NCBI GenBank assembly: GCA_003133425.1
Contig: PKXI01000311.1
Coordinates: 1-30,584, forward strand
DNA: 30,584 nt
From: Acidobacteriaceae bacterium
GTDB taxonomy: Bacteria > Acidobacteriota > Terriglobia > Terriglobales > Acidobacteriaceae
Direction of reading: 5' to 3'
The translations under genes were made by a program, and so were the position numbers. Below are positions 7,166 through 15,769 of the stretch, piece by piece (the first letter of the stretch is position 1; every line of letters begins with the position of its first letter). The notes beneath the pieces were generated by a model, which ran no database searches, was not told the origin of the DNA, and saw nothing but the letters and a program-made list of their open reading frames with translations.

Positions 7166-7618
7166 TCACGGTGCATTGCGCCAACGTGCCCCCGGCTTTT
7201 TCAGGTAATGCCGGAAGACGTATCCCCACGGGATAACCAGGATGAAGACCAAGGGGCCCAGCGCGATGGCTTTGAAATCATCTTTGAATACCGGCGTGTT
7301 CACGCCCGCCCTCCATTGCGGCAGCCCGTAATCGACAAGCCAGATTGTCTTCCACGCCAGCTCGAACAGAAGTATGGGAAGCATCTGCAGTGGGTAGCGG
7401 AGCCCGAAACAGGCAAGCACCCACATTCCGGCGAGCATGCTGGGGATTACCCCTCGCGCCGTTGGCTCGTGGCCTATCAATTGCGGCAGAAACGCGATGC
7501 CGCCGCCGATGACCAGCACCAGATACATGGTGCGCAAAATGTAGAGCCGGGTGAGAGAAACTTCGCTGTCGATGGGGGTGGGAGGGGCCGGTGAAACAGT
7601 GGCAGCAGTCGAAATCAT
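7166..7618 (-). CDS. Four-helix integral membrane protein, unknown function
   Basis: This 150-residue protein has a polar N-terminal tail of about 25 residues, then hydrophobic segments near 27-45, 58-75, 78-92 and 116-135, ending in a basic cytoplasmic tail (RHYLKKPGARWR). Its ATG at 7618 overlaps the TGA of the upstream XRE-regulator gene by four bases, so it belongs to that operon. It resembles small uncharacterised membrane proteins often found near DUF2975/XRE pairs, but I cannot assign a function. Confidence 0.75.
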   Translation of the reverse strand: MISTAATVSPAPPTPIDSEVSLTRLYILRTMYLVLVIGGGIAFLPQLIGHEPTARGVIPSMLAGMWVLACFGLRYPLQMLPILLFELAWKTIWLVDYGLPQWRAGVNTPVFKDDFKAIALGPLVFILVIPWGYVFRHYLKKPGARWRNAP

Positions 7619-7875
7619 TTCAAACTTCCAATCTCGTCAAGGGAAACGGACGGGCGCTCTTGAGCGCCGGAATCGGGTTGAAATTCCAGGAGGTCGCCCG
7701 GTTGGCAAGCGAGCACTTCGCAGATTGCCCCGAGCGTGGAGAAGCGCATAGCCCGCGCCTTGCCGGTCTTCAGGATGGACAGGTTGGCGAGCGTGATGTC
7801 AATGCGCTCGGCGAGCTCAGTGAGCGTCATGCGCCGGTCGTACAGCAGGTCGTCGAGTTTTACGACAATGGCCAT
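7615..7875 (-). CDS. YozG-like XRE-family transcriptional regulator
   Basis: This is an 86-residue Cro/CI-type helix-turn-helix protein. MTLTELAERIDITLANLSILKTGK is followed by RFSTLGAICEVLACQPGDLLEF, the pattern of the short YozG-like regulators. Its start codon overlaps the stop of the DUF2975 gene by one base, and the next gene overlaps its stop by four, so all three are on one transcript. DUF2975 and YozG-type genes are a known pair in many bacteria. A perfect palindrome over the operon promoter is the likely binding site, giving negative autoregulation. The C-terminal 15 residues are polar and probably disordered. Confidence 0.9.
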   Translation of the reverse strand: MAIVVKLDDLLYDRRMTLTELAERIDITLANLSILKTGKARAMRFSTLGAICEVLACQPGDLLEFQPDSGAQERPSVSLDEIGSLK

Positions 7876-8411
7876 CAGACCGTGCCCTCCAGCTCCTCGC
7901 GCATGCGTGTCCCTTCAAGGAAGACCTGCGCGAGGACGAAGAGCATGAGGATGGCGAGCCAACCGGTGACGTGGAGATTGCCGTTCATGCGCAGGGGCAT
8001 TGCTTTGGTGGAGACTGCGGACGCGATTGCGACGACGCAGATGTGGAGCAGCTCAAGGCCGAGCATCGCCCAGGCGATGGTCCGGAGCCGCCCGGCATTG
8101 TCGATGGTGAACGCCACGCCTGAGCGTACCGATTCGACAATGCTCAGAAGCCGGCTAAACATGACGTAGGTGATGGGGGTGCCTGCGATGCCGATCACCA
8201 TGATGGCGCGCATCCCAGCGACCATGGCCTCGTGGCCGGCGACCGGTGCGACGCCAAACGCTCGCCAGGTCCAACCCGCAGCCACGAAGCTCATCGCCAG
8301 CATCCCGAAGATCAGCGCACCGAAAATCCAGTTGAGGACGATCAGGATACGCAAGGTGGCCCACGTGGCGAGTAGGACCGTGGGATGTTCGGTAGTCGGT
8401 CTCGTTTTCAT
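7875..8411 (-). CDS. DUF2975 family membrane protein
   Basis: This 178-residue protein has four membrane segments and the family's typical ending LAQVFLEGTRMREELEGTV, with the conserved DNAGRLRTIAW loop in the middle. I chose the ATG at 8411. A GTG at 8429 would lie inside the operator palindrome and is unlikely. There is no clear ribosome binding site before the ATG, and the predicted transcription start is only one to three bases upstream, so the message may be nearly leaderless. The gene heads an operon with an XRE regulator. DUF2975 proteins have no established biochemical function. Confidence 0.85.
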   Translation of the reverse strand: MKTRPTTEHPTVLLATWATLRILIVLNWIFGALIFGMLAMSFVAAGWTWRAFGVAPVAGHEAMVAGMRAIMVIGIAGTPITYVMFSRLLSIVESVRSGVAFTIDNAGRLRTIAWAMLGLELLHICVVAIASAVSTKAMPLRMNGNLHVTGWLAILMLFVLAQVFLEGTRMREELEGTV

Positions 8412-8414
8412 ATT

Positions 8415-8443
8415 GATAAACAATAACACATTTATTGTTTATC
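8415..8443. promoter_or_regulatory. Perfect palindrome, probable operator of the XRE regulator
   Basis: GATAAACAATAA (8415-8426) and TTATTGTTTATC (8432-8443) are exact inverted repeats of 12 bp around CACAT. The site lies four bases before the DUF2975 start codon and covers the promoter spacer and -10. This is the expected place for a repressor encoded in the same operon. Confidence 0.8.
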
Positions 8444-8448
8444 GGCAA
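8420..8448 (-). promoter_or_regulatory. Probable promoter of the DUF2975-XRE operon
   Basis: On the minus strand TTGCCG (8448-8443) is followed after 17 bp by TATTGT (8425-8420). Each hexamer matches consensus at four of six positions. The predicted start is within about three bases of the ATG at 8411. The palindromic operator overlaps nearly all of it. Confidence 0.55.
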
Positions 8449-8940
8449 GTATTATTTTGGGGGTGTCTGTAGTCCTCAGCCGTGGCAGGCCCGGCGACCC
8501 CACGAGCACATGATCGACACTGCACCCCTCGAGAAACCGACTAGTACTGATATGTCGGCATTGCGACTGGAATCCGGTGAGCTGGCGTACTGTGGCGAAT
8601 CGGCGTTGCCATGGGCGTTTGCGGGGACTGATCGACAATTGATCAGCAAACTCAGCTAAACTGCCTGTTTGCCGGTCACTGGTCGCTCCTTGCTATTCGA
8701 CAGTCCGCCCGTCCTGAAGACGACTGATGTCCACATCCGACCTAAGGAACCGCACTTCCGGATTTTCAGACGAGGGCTCTCGATCCCATTTCGAAAGGGT
8801 TCCAACGGTCCATTGCTAAGACCCACAGAATCAAAGGCCAAATATCCTTGCCTCATCCGTTCCGAAAGGTGTGGGTTTAGTGACAATCGAGCAGCGATGT
8901 CCACGTCGAGGCCGAGACAAGCAGTTTAGGATATAGGGGC
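8449..8940. other. Intergenic region without a convincing gene
   Basis: This divergent gap lies between the DUF2975 operon (leftward) and the sirtuin gene (rightward). Short frames exist on both strands (up to 86 codons), but they lack ribosome sites and recognisable sequence. The upstream region of the sirtuin must hold its promoter, but no clear -35/-10 pair could be chosen. Confidence 0.4.
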
Positions 8941-9720
8941 ATGATTGGCGACGATCAAAGTCGAACCGCAACTCCGGAATTCCTCCGCGTTGTCAGTGAG
9001 CTTCGGAAGGCCAAAAAAGTCCTGGTACTAACTGGCGCCGGAGTTTCTGCAGAAAGCAACATCCCGACGTTTCGTGGACCGGGCGGATGGTGGCGGTCCC
9101 GGAATCCCGAGGAGCTCGCTACCTTCGCGGCATTCAAGAAAGATCCGAGAGCTGTCTGGGAATGGTATGATCACCGTCGGCAGCTCATCGCAGATTCCTA
9201 CCCCAACGCAGCACATCGGATGCTGGCGGCTCTCGAGACTCCGAACAGAAACGTATTCATCATTACTCAAAACGTCGATGACTTACATGAGAGAGCCGGC
9301 AGCCACCACATCATTCATATCCATGGTTCGATCTGGACGGTCATTTGCCTCAATGACGGCAAATCCTTTCAAGACAGACGCGTCCCCATGCCGGAACTTC
9401 CTCCCTTGTGCACTTGCGGTGCGATACTTCGGCCTGGTGTCGTTTCGTTCGATGAAGAACTGCCCTCCGCAGAATGTTCACAGATCGAGGAGTATTTCGA
9501 GCAGACGAAGATCGATGTCGCTCTACTCGTGGGTACTGAAGCGACCTTCGACTATATCCGCAATTGGGCGCTGCGTGCGCAGCATTCAGGAGCTTTGCTC
9601 GTGGAGATCAATCTCAACGCGACTGTACTGTCGACGTCTGTGGACGTTCGACTCCAGGGCAAGGCAGGAGAAATTCTGGGAGAAATACAGAGGCAGCTAT
9701 CCTTGGGTCCAGAGATCTGA
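8941..9720 (+). CDS. SIR2-family NAD-dependent protein deacylase (sirtuin)
   Basis: This 259-residue stand-alone sirtuin should remove acyl groups from lysines with NAD. It has the NAD-binding GAGVSAESNIPTFRG (about 32-46), TQNVDDLHERAG (about 109-120) with the catalytic His in HIHGS just after, and RPGVVSFDE and LLVGTEAT further on. WEWYDHRR carries the Y-x2-R pair of class III sirtuins (CobB/SIRT5 type), which favours negatively charged acyl groups such as succinyl. The zinc site is unusual: the second pair is C-x-C (PLCTCG), but the first pair is reduced to one cysteine (VICLND). A membrane protein gene starts 22 bp downstream. It is not of the NADase type seen in Thoeris or SIR2-HerA systems. 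Confidence 0.9.
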   Translation: MIGDDQSRTATPEFLRVVSELRKAKKVLVLTGAGVSAESNIPTFRGPGGWWRSRNPEELATFAAFKKDPRAVWEWYDHRRQLIADSYPNAAHRMLAALETPNRNVFIITQNVDDLHERAGSHHIIHIHGSIWTVICLNDGKSFQDRRVPMPELPPLCTCGAILRPGVVSFDEELPSAECSQIEEYFEQTKIDVALLVGTEATFDYIRNWALRAQHSGALLVEINLNATVLSTSVDVRLQGKAGEILGEIQRQLSLGPEI

Positions 9721-9742
9721 CCTCAATCCTTGAGGGGGTGGG

Positions 9743-10321
9743 ATGAACTCTCTAGCGTGCGTATATTGGGCTATCGGAACGATCACAGCCCCTGAATGGC
9801 TGACCGGCGCAGGTGAATTCATGGCCGGCGTTGGTGGCTTGGCGACTGCAACCGCGGTCTTTGTGTTCGGGATTCTTGGGTTGCGTCATTACCAAGAAGC
9901 ACAGCGCCTGAAAGCTGCTGAAATGCTGCTGGAAATGGAGAAGGAATACAGAGAGGTATTGCCAGTTTGCATTGAATTCGAACTGCAGGGAACCTACGAA
10001 TCCTTGATAAAACCGATGCTAATAATGTTAACCAATAAGACGTTGGGAGAGGGAGATCTCACCGAGATCCAGAGGAGCAAACTGAAAGAACTAGACAGAG
10101 CCTTGAGGTTCTTCTACACCTGTTCCGTGCTGAATGGGGAACTTAAGGTCGAACAAAATGTCATCGGGCGAGTTTACTACTACTACCTGAGCATTCTTGC
10201 TGATCCTGCTCAAGGCAAGGAACTCTCAAAGTACGTCGAGGACTATTACCCGAGGTTGCACGAATGGCTCAAGAAGCACAAAGAAAATCTTGCCAAATAC
10301 AAAGAGACCGGAAAGTGGTAA
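9743..10321 (+). CDS. One-helix membrane protein, unknown function
   Basis: This 192-residue protein follows the sirtuin after 22 bp with a good ribosome site (GAGGGGGTGGG), so the two are probably co-transcribed. One hydrophobic segment (about residues 31-47, GGLATATAVFVFGILGL) anchors it. The remaining ~145 residues are charged and helical (KAAEMLLEMEKEYREV..., ending in a lysine-rich HEWLKKHKENLAKYKETG) and should lie in the cytoplasm. The general build is like DUF4760-type proteins, but I cannot confirm membership. Codons are more AT-rich than in neighbours, which suggests separate acquisition. Confidence 0.7.
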   Translation: MNSLACVYWAIGTITAPEWLTGAGEFMAGVGGLATATAVFVFGILGLRHYQEAQRLKAAEMLLEMEKEYREVLPVCIEFELQGTYESLIKPMLIMLTNKTLGEGDLTEIQRSKLKELDRALRFFYTCSVLNGELKVEQNVIGRVYYYYLSILADPAQGKELSKYVEDYYPRLHEWLKKHKENLAKYKETGKW

Positions 10322-10991
10322 GCCCGGGGCTTTCCGCAAGTCTAGGTTGGCGATTGATTTGTCTTTTGAGAGTAAAGCAAAAGATGAATTGCCTTCAGAC
10401 CCTGTTGAGCTGATATTCCCTATGTATCCCAACCCACAGATTTTGAAACAATATTGTGATGCGATACTCTCCCCGCATTTTCAGGTGTTTAGAAGCGCCG
10501 GTTCGGCGGGCCTTTTGAAACATGGATACAACAATCCTAAAGTTTGAATTGTTCCGCAAGGGTGTCCGAGCCCCTTGTCCGCCATCAGCCCTTTAGGAAC
10601 AGGCATTTTGTAATCAGTTAACGGATCTCCGGGTTCCGGGTGTGAAGTCGGCGATCCGGAGGTGTTATCGGCGGATCGGTAACGGCAAGTCGGCCAGTGT
10701 CATGAAATCTGTCAGATGCGCCTGATGAACTTCATCCTTGCCAATCAGCGCGTTTTTGCGTAACGCGGCGCACTTCCCGCACACCGAGATTCTTTCGTAC
10801 AAAAGACTGACATGCCACCGCGAGATTCGTTTGCTGATGGCCAGTTAGTGTACTTGTGATGTTTGAAATGAATAGTCTATGTGCAGAACCTTCGAAGCCA
10901 AAATGCCTTGACTTTGCCGGAAGCACTTCGATCATGCGTAGCAAAGTAAATCCGGGGCCGCACCCATTCAGGTGTATCCTTTTTTCAATCA
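10322..10991. other. Intergenic region before the defence-like operon
   Basis: About 670 bp without a supported gene. A 23-bp block at 10766-10788 matches 6399-6421 at 20 positions; on the minus strand both could encode a short C-x2-C fragment (VCGKCA here), pointing to two remnants of one lost gene family. The last ~150 bp must contain the promoter of the downstream operon. I could not identify a convincing -35/-10 pair there. Confidence 0.4.
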
Positions 10992-12605
10992 ATGGATTAC
11001 GCAAGGGACCGGCGCACGAGACAAATCGTCCAGGCCGACAAGGTCCGGTGGACCGAGAGAAACCGTGCCTACGAATGCCCGGTCTGCGAGGCTGCGGTTC
11101 ACTACAGGACAGCAATGGGATTAAGTCCTTATCCAGGCTTTGCCCATAACGCACATGCAGGGCGGCTTGACTGCGATCTTTATCATCCGTCGTTTGGAGG
11201 CGAGGTCTTGTCCGGCTGGACCGGCGCATTAGAAGATGAAAAAACTTGCGAATTCGACATGTGTCTCGATGATCATGAGAACTGGTCGCTTTTCCTGCGT
11301 TTCCCCGAAATATCGGATCTCCGAAATGCTCGACTCCGGACATTGGCGGAGGGGGCCGTACATGTCGTCACCGGAAGCGATTCAAGAAACATCTCCCTCA
11401 TGGAACTACGTCCCGGTGTAGGGAGCGGACGTCTTGTCGTCCCACCCAGCATCAACTCATATGACGCCACTCCAACCGGAAAATGGCCCACCGATCTTCC
11501 ATCGGATCGATGGAGCGGCAGTTGTGCGGGACTGAATATGCGAGGCACGCCTTTCGTGTTCCGAAACGGTGAGTGGGAGCGGGTCCGTCCGGGTGCGGAA
11601 CTTAAATTAGGAAGCGAAATCCGGATCGTGGCTGAGGCCACGAATGTGCCTCCCGCAATGTATTCGTCTGGATCAGCCGTAACCATATCGCACAACAAGG
11701 TCACGTGGCGAATGTGGCGTGTGGTTTTGCCTGACGCGGTATCAAATTCACTAGATCGATGGGCGGAAGCCATCCAAGTGATTTTCGCTCAGCCGACAGA
11801 TGACCTGTCGCTCCTCGGAGTCCCCCAGGGCTTTGGTCCGCACGGCCCCATCTTCGCGACGGGCCATCGCTTTGTTGCGAAAGTGAAATGGACTCCGGAT
11901 GAAGCGCGGGGAACTTTGTCGCTGCGCACCCCTTTCGGTAGCGAATCGAGTTCAACCTGGCCAACAGAGGAGTCTCCGACGTATTTGTCCTTCTCGGTTC
12001 GCGACGCCGGGATGACAACACTTACGGCGAACTATGATCGCCAAGGCAGCGTGGGTATCGAGACTGCTCCGGGGTCAACCCCGGCCGAGTTTCGCAGAAA
12101 GTTGGGAGTGGTCCAGCCCCTGCAGATACGGATCGGCGACATTATTGCAACCGCTTGGCAAGGATCGGTAAGTTTGAGTCCGATTCTGAAGCGAGCGGGT
12201 CTCCCGCCGGTTGTTATCACTCCCGATTACGACGCCCTCCGGTTCGATGTGCAATGGACTACTGAAGATGGCGTCAAGTACGATTACGGTCTTACGGCGC
12301 AAATGGTGCAAGACCGCCTCCTGACCTCTTGGGGTGGCGACGCCAATTGTCGTATCAGTGCTGGTGCCTTTGGTTCTGTTCGTCTGCTGTTCCTGCGCCC
12401 CAATCGCTCCCAGATCAGCCCGTCCGTCAGCCGGACGATGCGCTGGGCGGTTCTTGCTAATGGTCGGCCTGAGCCTGGCGCCAGCAGCTGGGTTCGTCGC
12501 GGTCTTTCTGCCGCGAAAGGTGGACCTTTGCGAGGGAGAACCAGAGGAACTTCTGCGCGATGGCTTCCATTGCTGGTTAACGAGTTAAAGCGATCGAAGA
12601 AGTGA
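10992..12605 (+). CDS. Zn-finger (CoiA-like) protein, first gene of Druantia-like operon
   Basis: This 537-residue protein has an N-terminal metal site: C29-x2-C32, GFAHNAH at 50-55, C61 and H65. The order (CPVC, then FAH, then a later Cys) resembles the zinc-binding N-terminus of CoiA-type proteins, which is often fused to nucleases. The long remainder is rich in beta-type sequence and glycine and matches nothing I know; no PD-(D/E)xK motif could be placed with confidence. It opens a six-gene operon; the next gene starts 15 bp on. The last ~50 residues look odd (very Arg/Gly-rich), while the +1 frame there reads more like a natural protein end, so a frameshift near 12450 is possible. Confidence 0.75.
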   Translation: MDYARDRRTRQIVQADKVRWTERNRAYECPVCEAAVHYRTAMGLSPYPGFAHNAHAGRLDCDLYHPSFGGEVLSGWTGALEDEKTCEFDMCLDDHENWSLFLRFPEISDLRNARLRTLAEGAVHVVTGSDSRNISLMELRPGVGSGRLVVPPSINSYDATPTGKWPTDLPSDRWSGSCAGLNMRGTPFVFRNGEWERVRPGAELKLGSEIRIVAEATNVPPAMYSSGSAVTISHNKVTWRMWRVVLPDAVSNSLDRWAEAIQVIFAQPTDDLSLLGVPQGFGPHGPIFATGHRFVAKVKWTPDEARGTLSLRTPFGSESSSTWPTEESPTYLSFSVRDAGMTTLTANYDRQGSVGIETAPGSTPAEFRRKLGVVQPLQIRIGDIIATAWQGSVSLSPILKRAGLPPVVITPDYDALRFDVQWTTEDGVKYDYGLTAQMVQDRLLTSWGGDANCRISAGAFGSVRLLFLRPNRSQISPSVSRTMRWAVLANGRPEPGASSWVRRGLSAAKGGPLRGRTRGTSARWLPLLVNELKRSKK

Positions 12606-12620
12606 ATCTAGCGGATTGGG

Positions 12621-14756
12621 ATGTTGAGCGTGAGAACACTGATTGGCGTTATAACCGGGACAAAGCGCGACAAGAATGAGGCTCAAATCGCTTGGATTCG
12701 CCCCTTAGCAGGGGAGGCCAGTGATTCTTGGGACGCGATTGCCTCTCCGGCGTCGGAGTTTCCGACCCGAGGTTCCATTTTTTGGCCGAGGGCTACAGGC
12801 GCCAGAGAGAACGCGCTAATTCGGTTCCATGCGAAAGAGAACGATATCAAGAATGGCGGCCCAGATGAATACATGGCTGTCGATGCTCAACTGGCCTTCG
12901 AAGTCATCGACCTACGTGCGGTTGGGGACTGCGAGCGGGTTCGTCTCGCACTCACCGACGGTATTCAATTACCCTCTCTTGCTTCTCCAAAGTACCTGAT
13001 TCGTTGCGCCGATGATATGGTCGTTGGCCCCATAGAGTTGGTCATCGACAGTTCCGGGAAGGCTGCCTTCGAGAAAAACAATCGTGCCCGGGTCCCGTGC
13101 TATCAACTCGGAGAGGATGCCTTCCTCGTAATTAAGTTTGACGACGAGACGCGCACCGTGCTCGCCGGAGCACTTCCACCCACTCCTTACAGCTATGTCG
13201 ATTGGGATGACGACCGGTTGGTCATGCGGCGAGCAATTGAAGCCGCAGTCAAACTGAAGGGGAACGGCGCGAACCTGTCCAGGCATCTCATCGAGGACGC
13301 GACTGCGCAATTGACACAGTTTGGAGCCGATGCGGCTGCGCGACTCGAAATTTACCGCCTGAAAAGAGCCAAACAACTTGCCGCCGACACACAGCAGGTT
13401 GTATCGCTCGCAAGCGAGATTTTCACCGGGCTTCGTGACCATCCGTCGGTGGCCAATGAGGTCCAGAAGTTTGTTCAGGCGCAACGAGACGAGATTCGAC
13501 TGGCAATCGAGCGCGAGCATGCAGCCGAACAGGCAGCTTTGACAACGCTGCGTAAGGAGCGAAAGGAGACGGAGGAAGCGCTCCGGTCCGCAAGCCAGCA
13601 ACTCCACGAGACTGAAGTGCGCTTCAAGGAGCAGGTATCCGGAATTGAATCCGCTCTCGTCGGCAGAATCGATCAGGTATTGGGAAATGTTCCTGCACTT
13701 CTCGCGGACGTATCCCTCCTGAAACCCTTTCTCGATGGCCGATCGTCGCAGAATCTTGGCCTCTCTCCGAGCGGAACAGAGATGTCGGCGGTTGGCGATC
13801 GCACCGCCTGTAACCTGGAATGGCCCTCCGCGACCGTGAAGGTCGCGGAGATTAAGGAACTGAGAACGCGGATTATACGTGCGCTTCGGTCACTTGGTGT
13901 GCAGACAACGGCATATCAACCAATCCACGCCGCATTTGCAAGTGGATTGGTGCCCATCGTCAGCGGAACGAGGGCTCTGGAGGCCCTTGAAGCCTATGCG
14001 CAAGTCATGTGCGCGGGTCGGATACTTGTGGTGGAGGTTACATCAGCCATTGCCGATGTGCCGGATCTTTTTGGCCGCTTGGAAGGCAGAGCCTTTATTC
14101 CGCACCCGGCAGGATTGATCGATGTGGTGCGCGCGGCGCAAGAGAATGAGGGTCCGTTTCTTGTCGTGTTGGATGGCGCCAATCGCGGAGCCACAGAGTC
14201 CTATCTTCTTCCGCTGATCAGGGTTGTCAGGAACCGCGCGGCCTCAATCTCGCTCTTTCACCCGCAGGCGATTGATGGGTCCGACCCATATCGGTCCGAC
14301 GCACGTGTGAAATGGCCGCCGAACCTGTTACTTGCGGCGACCGTTATCGAAGGACCGACGACACTCCCGGTTGCACCCGGCGTCTGGAATGACAGCATTC
14401 TGGCTGTCGCCGATGCAGACGGCGAATTCACAGGCCCGGATGACCTCGGCGACCGATCAGAACTGGACGGGGCGAGCGGCCTGCTGGATTCCGCTCCAGC
14501 GCGCGATCAACTCGGCTGGATCTCCGATGAACTTCCGCAACTGCATGGCCTCGCAAAACGGATGGCGGGTGGACTGGCCGCGTTGACCACGGACCCGACT
14601 GCAATCCAGAACGCGGTTGCTAGGTCGATTGTGGTGCCGCATGTAGCCGCGATTCCCGGTGAAGATGAGCGCGCCGCAGAGGTCTCGCGCTTAGAAAAGA
14701 CTTTCGGCAAAGACCTAGGCGATTGGGTCAATTTCGCGAGGCGATCGATTGCATGA
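12621..14756 (+). CDS. Coiled-coil protein with degenerate McrB-like AAA+ domain
   Basis: This is a 711-residue protein. The N-terminal ~230 residues are beta-rich. Residues ~230-345 are a long charged helical or coiled-coil region (many E, K, R, Q). The C-terminal part resembles an McrB-type AAA+ domain: a P-loop-like place at ~440-450 (PIVSGTRALEAL), DVPDLFGR as in the McrB W/F-x-L-F-G region, a Walker-B-like PFLVVLDGANRGATESY near 514-530, and a sensor-1-like PPNLLLAATV. The Walker A lysine and the Walker B glutamate are both missing, so ATP hydrolysis is unlikely and a structural or DNA-binding role is more probable. This assignment is by eye. It overlaps the next gene by four bases. Confidence 0.7.
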   Translation: MLSVRTLIGVITGTKRDKNEAQIAWIRPLAGEASDSWDAIASPASEFPTRGSIFWPRATGARENALIRFHAKENDIKNGGPDEYMAVDAQLAFEVIDLRAVGDCERVRLALTDGIQLPSLASPKYLIRCADDMVVGPIELVIDSSGKAAFEKNNRARVPCYQLGEDAFLVIKFDDETRTVLAGALPPTPYSYVDWDDDRLVMRRAIEAAVKLKGNGANLSRHLIEDATAQLTQFGADAAARLEIYRLKRAKQLAADTQQVVSLASEIFTGLRDHPSVANEVQKFVQAQRDEIRLAIEREHAAEQAALTTLRKERKETEEALRSASQQLHETEVRFKEQVSGIESALVGRIDQVLGNVPALLADVSLLKPFLDGRSSQNLGLSPSGTEMSAVGDRTACNLEWPSATVKVAEIKELRTRIIRALRSLGVQTTAYQPIHAAFASGLVPIVSGTRALEALEAYAQVMCAGRILVVEVTSAIADVPDLFGRLEGRAFIPHPAGLIDVVRAAQENEGPFLVVLDGANRGATESYLLPLIRVVRNRAASISLFHPQAIDGSDPYRSDARVKWPPNLLLAATVIEGPTTLPVAPGVWNDSILAVADADGEFTGPDDLGDRSELDGASGLLDSAPARDQLGWISDELPQLHGLAKRMAGGLAALTTDPTAIQNAVARSIVVPHVAAIPGEDERAAEVSRLEKTFGKDLGDWVNFARRSIA

Positions 14757-15769
14757 TGCAACTCCGCGCCATCACCGAGACGGAAGCGCACGGAATCCTC
14801 ACCCGAGAACTCACGGGGACCGAAACGTGCGATCAGATCGCCGAGGATTGCGCCTTGCTGCGAAGTTGTGCTTGGGCTCTCACGGACGGCCTTCGTCCCG
14901 TTCACGTCCTGCGGTTGCTGAATCTCGCTTCGACGCTCCATTTCTCTGGCGAAGCTGCGAGAGCGCAACTCAAGGAAGCTCTTGAGGAGTTGTCAGAATG
15001 CGGCGATCTCGCTGAGTTGTCCAGCGGACAATGGCTGCCGGCGCCGACGCGCGAGGTAAGTTTGGGGACTGCCGACGATATGCGTTTGCTCATTGGCGGG
15101 TTTCCGACCTCGTTGCTTTCCTTCGAACATGCCGTCCGGATTGAGCACACAGGACCGTACAGAAGACTTAAGGGCGACATACTTTCGAAAGCACTTGAGT
15201 TGGCCTCACAGAAGCTGGATGCATGGATGGGCCATGCTCCTGATGACCTGCTCGAATGGACGCGGTCAGCCCTGCAGGGTGACTTCGAACATTATCGGCC
15301 AACTGGAAGAACGATCGAGGTCTATGCTCCGGAGTTGTTTCCGTCTTCGAAGCCACAGTTACTTCGCTGGGTGGAACGCGCGGACAAGCTTGCAGGAATC
15401 TACCTCTCGCGGGAAGAGTTGCCGTTTGGTGGCAAACGACATCTCGCGGTGCAAATTGCGAAGGGGCAGATCAACGGGCTCAGGATCATGCTACCGATCG
15501 ATTTTCGAAGATTAATGTACGGACTCGATCTTCTGGCTGAAAAGTCGGTTGCGGTGGAAGAGATTCCTGGTCACATTGAGACGACTTTTGTCCTTAGGAG
15601 CGAGTTGCCGCAGGCCGAACAACGACTATTCGCCGCTCTCGGTCGGCTGGAGGTATCCGAAGGCAAATACTATCCGCGGAACTGGACTTTTCATCACGAG
15701 CATGCGGTGGAAATTAGAAGATGGCTGGCTAAGTTAGGTGTCAGCACGTTCGTAAAGGCCCACAGATGA
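14753..15769 (+). CDS. Unrecognised 338-aa protein of the Druantia-like operon
   Basis: I chose the ATG at 14753, which forms an ATGA overlap with the previous stop; a TTG at 14723 would add ten residues but is less likely. The first ~100 residues look like a helical bundle. A stretch reading SGQWLPAPTREV, then MRLLIGGFPTSLLS at about 115-125, suggests a small beta sheet. No metal site, P-loop or nuclease motif is seen, and no membrane segment. Its stop overlaps the ATG of the giant helicase by four bases, so it is tightly coupled and probably works with it. In size and position, directly before the helicase, it is comparable to druD of Druantia type I, but I cannot claim homology. Confidence 0.7.
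   Translation: MMQLRAITETEAHGILTRELTGTETCDQIAEDCALLRSCAWALTDGLRPVHVLRLLNLASTLHFSGEAARAQLKEALEELSECGDLAELSSGQWLPAPTREVSLGTADDMRLLIGGFPTSLLSFEHAVRIEHTGPYRRLKGDILSKALELASQKLDAWMGHAPDDLLEWTRSALQGDFEHYRPTGRTIEVYAPELFPSSKPQLLRWVERADKLAGIYLSREELPFGGKRHLAVQIAKGQINGLRIMLPIDFRRLMYGLDLLAEKSVAVEEIPGHIETTFVLRSELPQAEQRLFAALGRLEVSEGKYYPRNWTFHHEHAVEIRRWLAKLGVSTFVKAHR

Noticed and set aside
8941..9720. Thoeris-like or other SIR2 NADase effector
   Set aside because: Size and motifs fit a compact class III deacylase, and no TIR, SLOG, HerA or Argonaute partner is next to it.
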